A model generated the notes under the pieces. It ran no database searches. It saw only the letters and a list, made by a program, of their open reading frames with translations, and had not been told where the DNA came from. Below, piece by piece: positions 57,918-64,000 of a stretch of DNA of 64,000 nt. A program made the translations under genes and the position numbers. Position 1 is the first letter of the stretch. Each line of letters begins with the position of its first letter. Origin of the DNA: Pedobacter glucosidilyticus DSM 23534 (GTDB taxonomy: Bacteria; Bacteroidota; Bacteroidia; Sphingobacteriales; Sphingobacteriaceae); the NCBI RefSeq assembly GCF_000425145.1, contig NZ_AULF01000009.1, forward strand, positions 140,098 through 204,097, given 5' to 3'.

Positions 57918-58871
57918 GTGGAAAAATCTCTCGCATTCGGCGAAAAAAATTATAATTACTACAGTGCTTACTTAAAGGAAAAGTATCAGGTAAAACGTGT
58001 GTACAAAGTTATTGTTGACGGAGGTTTTACTTGCCCCAACCGTGATGGGTCTAAAGGTTATGGCGGTTGCACCTACTGTAATGTGGATTCTTTTACGCCA
58101 ACCTCCAGAACTATGGCTACCATGAAAGAGCAAATAGAGTTTGGAATGGAACGAGCTAGAAAACACTACAAAGCAGAAAAATTTATCATTTATTTTCAGC
58201 CCAATACCAATACTTATGCTCCGGCACATTACTTAAAAACCATGTATGATGAGGCTTTAAGTGTTGATACTACTGATGTTGTTGGCTTATCTGTTGGTAC
58301 CAGACCCGATTGTTTAGATGCCGAGAAAATAGCTTTATTAGAAAGTTATACCGATAGACTTGATGTTGATTTAGAAATGGGGATGGAGTCTATTTATAAC
58401 GAAACGTTAGCGCAAATTAACAGGGGCTGTTCTCATGATGAGTTTGTAGACATTATGAAACTGTTAGAGAATACCAAATTAGATATTTGTGTACACACTA
58501 TTTTTGGTTTACCCGGAGAAACCAAACCCATGATGCTTAAATATGCTGATGAGATAAACCGTTTTCCGCAAATAAATTTCGTTAAGTTTCATCATTTACA
58601 TATCGTAGAAGGCTCTATCATGGGCGCAAAGTATAAAAAGGAACCTTTTAAGCTCTTTAGTTTAGCAGAATATACTGATTTTCTTTGCGAGATATTACCC
58701 TTAGTTCGTCCAGATATCATTATTCAACGTCTTTTTGGTATATCAGATTTAGACATGTTAATAGCTCCAAAATGGGGCTTAAAAAAATCAGAAATCCAAA
58801 CTTATATTGATAACGAAATAGAAAGAAGAGGCGTGGTACAAGGTTCAAAATACCCACAAACATTGGTTTAG
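57918..58871 (+). CDS. TIGR01212-type (YhcC-like) radical SAM protein
   Basis: The 317-residue protein binds a 4Fe-4S cluster through an unusual C-x11-C-x2-C pattern (CPNRDGSKGYGGCTYC), as in E. coli YhcC. GLSVGTRPDCLD, DLEMGMESIYNETLAQINRG and CVHTIFGLPGE follow. The reaction is unknown; relatives are radical SAM enzymes of the Elp3/HemN-like class. The start codon is GTG at 57918, with no ATG in frame nearby. It faces corA head to head. Confidence 0.92.
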   Translation: MEKSLAFGEKNYNYYSAYLKEKYQVKRVYKVIVDGGFTCPNRDGSKGYGGCTYCNVDSFTPTSRTMATMKEQIEFGMERARKHYKAEKFIIYFQPNTNTYAPAHYLKTMYDEALSVDTTDVVGLSVGTRPDCLDAEKIALLESYTDRLDVDLEMGMESIYNETLAQINRGCSHDEFVDIMKLLENTKLDICVHTIFGLPGETKPMMLKYADEINRFPQINFVKFHHLHIVEGSIMGAKYKKEPFKLFSLAEYTDFLCEILPLVRPDIIIQRLFGISDLDMLIAPKWGLKKSEIQTYIDNEIERRGVVQGSKYPQTLV

Positions 58872-58942
58872 GTAAAAAAACGAACCATTGCAACTTAGGT
58901 TAACATAGACTCTTATTATCCGTTTGCTTTTATTCATTAAAC

Positions 58943-60481
58943 ATGAAATTTTCTTTACCCCTTTTTGATTTTAAACAGAAAGTAGATTATAAACTAGAGA
59001 TTTTAGCAGGTTTAACCGTAGCGATGACCATGGTTCCAGAATCTTTATCCTTTGCTATATTGGCTGGTTTTCCTCCGTTGGTAGGTTTATACGCCGCTTT
59101 TATAATGGGTTTAGTAACCGCCGTTTTTGGTGGTAGGCCAGGTATGGTTTCTGGTGGGGCAGGGGCAACAGCAGTTGTTCTGATAGCTTTAATGCAATCA
59201 CATGGTTTAGATTATGTATTTGTAGCGGTTGCCTTAGCAGGGATAATTCAAATCCTGGTGGGGCTCTTTAAGCTTGGGAAATTTATCAGGTTAGTTCCTC
59301 AGCCGGTTATGTATGGCTTTGTTAATGGTTTGGCGGTTATCATCTTTACTTCCCAGTTTCAACAATTAAAAACAGTAGCTAACGGACAAGAAATGTGGTT
59401 AACAGGTCAAGCACTGTATACCATGGTAGGTTTAATCCTACTCACCATCAGTATTATTTTGATATTTCCAAAAATTACAAAAGCAGTTCCTGCCTCCTTG
59501 GTTGCTATTATTATTGTATTTATTTTGGTTTTAGTCTTAGGTATTGATACCAAAACAGTACAAGATATTGCCTCAGTAAGTGGAGGTTTCCCTCCGTTCT
59601 ACATCCCTCAGATACCTTTTAATGTTGAAACTTTAGAGATTATTTTCCCTTATGCTTTAATTATGGCTGGCGTTGGCTTAACAGAAAGTTTGTTAACCCT
59701 CAATCTGGTTGATGAAATTACCCATACAAAAGGAAAAGGGAATAAAGAATGTTTGGCTTTAGGTAGTGCTAACCTACTAAATGGATTCTTTTATGGTATG
59801 GGGGGGTGCGCCATGATTGCCCAAACACTTATCAATCTATCAGCAGGTGCAAAAGCAAGGTTATCAGGTATTATTGCTGCATTAACTATTTTGTTAATTG
59901 TTTTAGTGGGTGCTCCAATTATAGAAAAAGTGCCAATAGCAGCTTTAGTTGGTGTCATGTTTATGGTTGCTATTGGCACTTTTGAGTGGATAAGTTTACG
60001 CATCATTAATAAAATGCCTAAACATGATGTTTTTACGGGTATTATGGTGGCTGTTATTACCATTTGGTTGCATAATTTGGCTTTGGCAGTTCTTATTGGA
60101 GTAATTATTTCTGCATTGGTATTTGCTTGGGAAAGTGCTAAGCGAATAAGAGCCAGAAAATATATAGATGAACAAGGGATTAAACATTATGAAATATATG
60201 GGCCTTTGTTCTTTGCTTCAGTAAGTCATTTCACAGAAAAATTCGATATCCAAAACGACCCACAAGAAGTGATCATAGATTTTAAAGAAAGTAGGGTTGC
60301 AGACATGTCTGGTATAGATGCCCTTCATAAACTTACAGTCCGATACCAAGAAGCAGGTAAAACATTGCGCTTAAGACATTTAAGTGATGATTGCAGACGT
60401 TTATTATCCAATGCCAAAGGGATAATTGATGTAAATATTTTGGAAGATCCGGATTATCCCGTAATGACGGATAAGGCTTAG
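58943..60481 (+). CDS. SulP-family anion transporter with STAS domain
   Basis: The 512-residue protein has about 10-12 membrane helices, the SulP N-terminal signature (LTVAMTMVPESLSFAILAGFPPLVGLYAAF), GGRPGMVSGGAGATAVV, and a cytoplasmic STAS domain at about 430-510 (EVIIDFKESRVADMSGIDAL). SulP carriers move sulfate, bicarbonate or other anions. The ion cannot be decided from sequence, although no carbonic anhydrase or sulfur genes adjoin. A possible terminator follows (60539-60563). Confidence 0.92.
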   Translation: MKFSLPLFDFKQKVDYKLEILAGLTVAMTMVPESLSFAILAGFPPLVGLYAAFIMGLVTAVFGGRPGMVSGGAGATAVVLIALMQSHGLDYVFVAVALAGIIQILVGLFKLGKFIRLVPQPVMYGFVNGLAVIIFTSQFQQLKTVANGQEMWLTGQALYTMVGLILLTISIILIFPKITKAVPASLVAIIIVFILVLVLGIDTKTVQDIASVSGGFPPFYIPQIPFNVETLEIIFPYALIMAGVGLTESLLTLNLVDEITHTKGKGNKECLALGSANLLNGFFYGMGGCAMIAQTLINLSAGAKARLSGIIAALTILLIVLVGAPIIEKVPIAALVGVMFMVAIGTFEWISLRIINKMPKHDVFTGIMVAVITIWLHNLALAVLIGVIISALVFAWESAKRIRARKYIDEQGIKHYEIYGPLFFASVSHFTEKFDIQNDPQEVIIDFKESRVADMSGIDALHKLTVRYQEAGKTLRLRHLSDDCRRLLSNAKGIIDVNILEDPDYPVMTDKA

Positions 60482-60538
60482 TGGGATAATATTATTTCAT
60501 AATATCTGCTAGATTGATTGATAGTATTTCTTCTTTCG

Positions 60539-60563
60539 CTCGTTTGTAACGAGTTATTATTTT
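60539..60563 (+). terminator. possible terminator after the SulP gene
   Basis: CTCGTT (60539-60544) pairs with AACGAG (60548-60553) around TGT, followed by TTATTATTTT. The stem is short, so this is a modest candidate. Confidence 0.45.
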
Positions 60564-60565
60564 AG

Positions 60566-61103
60566 GGTATAAAGTAAAGTGGTAGGTGCTGCCTTTAATC
60601 ATTAAATAACATTCTCAAAAGAAGGAAGGTGGCCTATGAAGATTTGGAAGTAGAGTCAAATAAATCTTTTGTAAAACTTTCGTTAAGAACAGGTGGGAAA
60701 CAATCCGACGGGTGTTTTAGAAGCTTTCAATATGCAAACCCTTCACACCACTCAGGATTGTGAATAAAGATTTATTTAGACGAAACGACAAATATTCATC
60801 AGCCTTGATTTATTCATTGTTTTTCATAGGTATTCATGAACTCGTTCCTTGTTTTTGTTTCTCATCAAGGAAAAGAAAGACGCCGCAACCCGGCTAGGGT
60901 TGGAAAGCCTTGTGCGGAGATGCCAGTTTTTAAAGCTTCTCTTAGTTTAGTAATCTTTAATGATTATGATTATCCGCCTCATGAGCCGGCGGGGCCCATT
61001 ACTTTTTAGAGGGAAAAAGTAATCAAAACCCTTGATCAATCCCGCAGGAGCCCTTTTCTCACATCCCTTACCCACACTCAAAAACAGGGAGCGCTTATTT
61101 TTG
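60566..61103 (+). repeat. long intergenic repeat, unit A
   Basis: This non-coding unit of about 540 bases is aligned with unit B (61285-61840). The best-conserved block is 60631-60810, which matches 61365-61545 at most positions. A second block, 60955-61103, matches 61641-61840 with indels. It contains a reading frame beginning AYEDLEVESNKSFVKL that is frameshifted in unit B, so it does not look maintained as protein. A 10-bp hairpin lies at 60998-61023. Similar sequences occur between Sphingobacteriaceae genes in my memory. Confidence 0.75.
60998..61023. repeat. hairpin in repeat unit A
   Basis: ATTACTTTTT (60998-61007) and AAAAAGTAAT (61014-61023) are perfectly complementary around the 6-nt loop AGAGGG. 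The corresponding hairpin in unit B (61683-61708) has the same stem and loop lengths but different bases. Confidence 0.85.
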
Positions 61104-61284
61104 CTCGGTCATGGTTTATGAAAGTTAGTGTAAACTCGAACGCAAAACCGCATGCGCTATAGGCTTGGAAGTGCAAGATTTTTTAATTTCTGCTACTGTT
61201 TTTTTCGTCTTTCCGGCTCTTGGGGATTGCTCATGCGTTTCGGGATATTCTGTTTTTTATGAATGGTTGTTCCTATCTAGAAGT

Positions 61285-61840
61285 AGAAAGTATAAAGAAC
61301 CTAAAAAGTGGATATTTAGGGACTGCCTTAAATATAAAACTCATTTTCCCGAAGAACGAAAGACGGCCTATGAAGATTTGGAAGTGAAGTCAAATAAATC
61401 TTTTGCAAAAACTTTCATAAAACACCATCGGAAAACAATCCGACGGGTGTTGTAGTAGTTTTCAATATGCAAAACCATTCACACCACTCAGGATTGTGGA
61501 TAAAGATTTATTTAGACGAAACAACAAATATTCATGAGCCTTGATTTTTTGTTCACTTTTTTATCAAGAAAAAAGTGAATAGGGCTGGCCGCCTATGAGG
61601 CCGGAAAGCCTTGAGCGCTAAGCTAATTAATTTAAATATCTTTAATGATATTAATTATTCGCCTCTATCACCGGCGAGGCTCGTTCCTTTTGCGAGACCA
61701 AAAGGAACCAAAATGAAGCTTTAGCGAATTCATGAATACCTTTAAAAATCAATAAAAACTAATGAATAAATCCTTGATCAATCCCACAGGAGCCTTTTTG
61801 CACAAATCTCACCCACAATTCAAAAATAATGAGCGCTTTA
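61285..61840 (+). repeat. long intergenic repeat, unit B
   Basis: This is a second copy of the unit at 60566. It differs by scattered substitutions and by indels that shift any reading frame. It holds an 11-bp hairpin (61552-61579, TTCACTTTTTT/AAAAAAGTGAA, loop ATCAAG), a GGCC-rich hairpin near 61584-61610, and the covarying hairpin at 61683-61708. Bases 61729-61772 are the reverse complement of 60807-60840 of unit A, with gaps. The first ~45 bases of a third copy seem to start near 61850. Confidence 0.75.
61683..61708. repeat. hairpin in repeat unit B (covaries with unit A)
   Basis: GTTCCTTTTG (61683-61692) pairs with CAAAAGGAAC (61699-61708) around the loop CGAGAC. Compared with unit A, three positions changed on the left arm and all three are matched by changes on the right arm. 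Confidence 0.85.
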
Positions 61841-61956
61841 TTTAAGTAAAAAGTCAAAAGAACCTGAATATCGGATATTTAGATAATATAAAAAGTGCTC
61901 ATCCAAACCCAAAATTATGTTTTAAGACAATCTACCTCAGCATCCGATAAATTGCT

Positions 61957-61964
61957 TATTTTTG
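61957..61964 (+). promoter_or_regulatory. -7 promoter element for prfC
   Basis: TATTTTTG is an exact TAnnTTTG, 26 bases before the prfC ATG. No TTTG lies 19-21 bases upstream. Confidence 0.5.
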
Positions 61965-61990
61965 CGCCCTGTTTAAAGTCCCTCATCAAA

Positions 61991-63577
61991 ATGTTAGAAA
62001 AAGAAATCAATAAAAGAAGAACCTTCGGAATTATCAGTCACCCCGATGCCGGTAAAACTACACTAACAGAAAAACTCCTTTTATTTGGAGGTGCTATACA
62101 AAAAGCAGGAACTGTAAAACGTAACAAAGCCGAAAAAACCGCTACCTCCGATTTTATGGAGATAGAAAAGCAACGTGGTATTTCTGTGGCTACCTCCGTA
62201 ATGGGGTTTGAATACAAAGATATTAAAATCAACATCTTAGATACCCCAGGTCACAAAGATTTCGCTGAAGATACTTATCGTACTTTAACAGCGGTCGACT
62301 CGGTAATCTTAGTGGTAGACTGTGTTAAAGGGGTTGAGGAGCAGACACGTAAACTGATGCAGGTTTGTAGAATGAGGCATACACCTGTTATCATTTTCAT
62401 CAACAAAATGGATAGAGAGGGTAAAGACCCTTTTGATTTGTTGGAAGAGTTAGAAAAAGAATTAAATATCTCTACCCGACCATTGAGCTGGCCAATTGGA
62501 ATCGGACATACTTTTAAAGGGGTTTATCAACTTCACAAAAAATCTTTAAATCTTTATAGCCCTAATAAAAAGGAAATTGCAGACGATGTTATCGCCATTA
62601 ACGATTTAAACCAGCCAGAATTAGATCAAATGTTGGGGCAAAATGCTGCAAACAAATTAAGAGAAGAAGCAGAATTGATTGAAGAAGTAGCAGAACCATT
62701 TGATTTAGGCTTATACCGTTCGGGTTATCTGGCTCCTGTTTTCTTTGGTAGTGCAATCAATAATTTTGGTGTACAGGAGCTCTTAGATACTTTTATTGAA
62801 ATTGCCCCTACGCCACAAGGACGCGAAGCTAACTTAAGGCCAATAGCGCCTACCGAAACTAAGTTTACAGGCTTTGTATTTAAAATACATGCCAACTTAG
62901 ATCCTAACCACCGCGATAGGATAGCATTTTGCAGAATTACCTCGGGCACTTTCTTAAGAAATACTTTTTATTACCACACTCGTTTAGATAAGAAATTAAA
63001 ATTTGCCTCTCCAACCAGTTTCATGGCAGATAATAAAAGTTTAGTAGAAGAAGCTTATCCTGGAGATGTTATAGGTTTATACGATGCCGGAAACTTTAAA
63101 ATTGGAGATACGCTTACCGAAGGAGAAAAGCTGCAATTTTTGGGAATACCTAGTTTTTCGCCAGAAATATTTAGAGAATTGGAAAATACCGACCCTATGA
63201 AGACAAAACAGTTAGAAAAGGGTATTAACCAATTGAGTGATGAAGGAGTAGCACAATTGTTTACCGTAAATCCTGGAAATAGAAAAATTATTGGCACTGT
63301 TGGAGAGCTACAGTTTGAGGTGATTCAATTTAGATTGAAACAAGAATACGGAGCCTCCTGTATTTTCAGACCCTTAAACTTTTCTAAATCAAGTTGGGTC
63401 TCTGCAACTACACCGGCAGATATGCAACAGTTCTTAAAAGCTCAAGCCTCTCGTATTGGTTACGATAAAGAAAGCAGACCCGTTTTCTTTTCTTCGTCAC
63501 AATGGGATTTAGAATATACAGCAAAACAGTTTCCGGAGATAAGTTTTCATGATACTTCTGAATGGGATAGATTATAA
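61991..63577 (+). CDS. prfC: peptide chain release factor 3
   Basis: RF3 is a GTPase that removes RF1 or RF2 from the ribosome after termination. ATG 61991 gives 528 residues, the normal length, beginning [28 protein letters not shown]. The frame extends upstream to 61895, but those codons overlap the -7 element. Further motifs are [17 protein letters not shown] (G3) and [15 protein letters not shown] (G4). EF-G-like domain II follows, then the RF3-specific C-terminal part with [15 protein letters not shown]. It is not EF-G, which is about 700 residues. Confidence 0.95.
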   Translation: MLEKEINKRRTFGIISHPDAGKTTLTEKLLLFGGAIQKAGTVKRNKAEKTATSDFMEIEKQRGISVATSVMGFEYKDIKINILDTPGHKDFAEDTYRTLTAVDSVILVVDCVKGVEEQTRKLMQVCRMRHTPVIIFINKMDREGKDPFDLLEELEKELNISTRPLSWPIGIGHTFKGVYQLHKKSLNLYSPNKKEIADDVIAINDLNQPELDQMLGQNAANKLREEAELIEEVAEPFDLGLYRSGYLAPVFFGSAINNFGVQELLDTFIEIAPTPQGREANLRPIAPTETKFTGFVFKIHANLDPNHRDRIAFCRITSGTFLRNTFYYHTRLDKKLKFASPTSFMADNKSLVEEAYPGDVIGLYDAGNFKIGDTLTEGEKLQFLGIPSFSPEIFRELENTDPMKTKQLEKGINQLSDEGVAQLFTVNPGNRKIIGTVGELQFEVIQFRLKQEYGASCIFRPLNFSKSSWVSATTPADMQQFLKAQASRIGYDKESRPVFFSSSQWDLEYTAKQFPEISFHDTSEWDRL

Positions 63578-63601
63578 ATTTCAGAATATGCTCCTGAAAT
63601 T
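63577..63601 (+). terminator. possible hairpin after prfC
   Basis: AATTTCAG (63577-63584) pairs perfectly with CTGAAATT (63594-63601) around a 9-nt loop, starting at the last base of the stop codon. No T run follows, so it may be an RNA end-protecting stem rather than an intrinsic terminator. Confidence 0.4.
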
Positions 63602-63670
63602 ATATAAAGAGATTATTAAATCACTATTTAAGTTCAGGTTGAGGCCCCCTGCCTATTAGCTAGTCAAGCC

Positions 63671-64000
63671 TTAAAAAGTCCAATTTAACTTTACAGGGTA
63701 TAATTTATTGGGATGATCTTGCAGATTTTTTTTGGTCAGTTTATCAAATACCCACATTAGAAGGAGCTGCCATTGTAAAAAGAAGCTGGCAAAAGATGAT
63801 TTCCATTTATTCATCATCCTTTTGAAGTTAAAAGCAGCAGCAGCAAGCATAATATTGATATTATCGCCCACTATTCCTTTATAAAAGTTGCGGTTTAATC
63901 TGTGATCTTGTTTGATGTGTCCGATAATGGGTTCTATGGATGCCCTTTTGCGATGTAACTTTCTAAGTTTATTAGCCTGATACCTGCTGATGTTCTTTTT
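63671..64000 (-). mobile_element. insertion sequence transposase, C-terminal part (cut by window edge)
   Basis: An open minus-strand frame runs from the window edge to a stop at 63671, about 110 residues. It reads KNISRYQANKLRKLHRKR, then ASIEPIIGHIKQDHRLNRN, FYKGIVGDNINIMLAAAAF and NFKRMMNKWKSSFASFFLQW. The Glu in SIEPIIGH is the likely third residue of a DDE triad, and the pattern fits IS5-type (or related IS1182-type) transposases. The N-terminal part is outside the window, so intactness is unknown. The IS end probably lies between 63602 and 63670; I could not fix its inverted repeat. Confidence 0.82.

Noticed and set aside
61165..61455. 96-residue reading frame inside repeat unit B
   Set aside because: Its second half is repeat sequence whose equivalent in unit A is in another frame because of an indel; no motif or start signal supports it. 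I treat it as non-coding repeat.
61895..61990. N-terminal extension of prfC
   Set aside because: The added codons overlap a TATTTTTG element and AT-rich spacer; ATG 61991 gives the conserved RF3 start and length.

Overview
The window is chromosomal DNA from a member of the Bacteroidota, most likely family Sphingobacteriaceae (Pedobacter or a close relative). Four things point there: low GC, almost no Shine-Dalgarno sequences, promoters that match the Bacteroidota pattern TTTG-N19-21-TAnnTTTG, and the gene content (TamB-TamL, a DUF3467 gene downstream of rpoC, CcmB-CcmC-CcmD, an exonuclease-DnaE fusion, IcmF). Most of it is ordinary core genome with little sign of recent transfer.

Layout. 1-11470: the trpT-secE-nusG-rplKAJL-rpoBC transcription/translation block. 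11520-18393: small conserved genes and tRNA-modification or cell-envelope genes (DUF3467, miaA, a pRiA4b ORF-3-like gene, CCA-adding enzyme, tsaC, a glycosyltransferase, dapD, an S4-domain protein). 18427-19632: a first AAA+/DUF4143 ATPase behind paired palindromes. 19659-22201: a Gfo/Idh/MocA oxidoreductase, guanine deaminase, OmpH/Skp-like lipoprotein, thioredoxin. 22408-29684: tamB-tamL. 29702-31035: a second AAA+/DUF4143 ATPase, again behind paired palindromes. 31075-36885: dnaE and two unknown genes. 36938-42565: a glycolytic cluster (pfkA, a degenerate sugar kinase, gap), a divergent NrtR-like Nudix regulator, a second sugar kinase, and a COG0523 GTPase. 42576-50844: histidine kinase, topoisomerase IB, biotin carboxylase, riboflavin synthase, O6-methylguanine methyltransferase, cytochrome c maturation genes, glutamate dehydrogenase. 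50916-60481: porin, IcmF-type acyl-CoA mutase, Usp-like protein, an unlisted 56-residue lipoprotein, CorA, a radical SAM protein, SulP. 60482-61990: non-coding DNA with two long degenerate repeat units. 61991-63577: prfC. 63671-64000: the 3' end of a transposase cut by the window edge.

The most unusual signals are non-coding. (1) Both DUF4143 ATPase genes sit behind their own pair of palindromes fused to consensus promoters. The two palindrome sequences differ, and both proteins keep a D-x12-E-x-K motif resembling a PD-(D/E)XK nuclease site. (2) Several intergenic gaps hold arrays with strict 7-bp periodicity that begin at or next to stop codons. (3) The repeat units at 60.6-61.9 kb keep a 10-bp stem with a 6-nt loop although three base pairs changed on both sides, which points to a selected structure. 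(4) A palindrome is shared by the pfkA/Nudix intergenic region and the second sugar-kinase promoter and suggests a small sugar regulon. All functional statements rest on reading the sequence and on recalled family knowledge; no database search was run.
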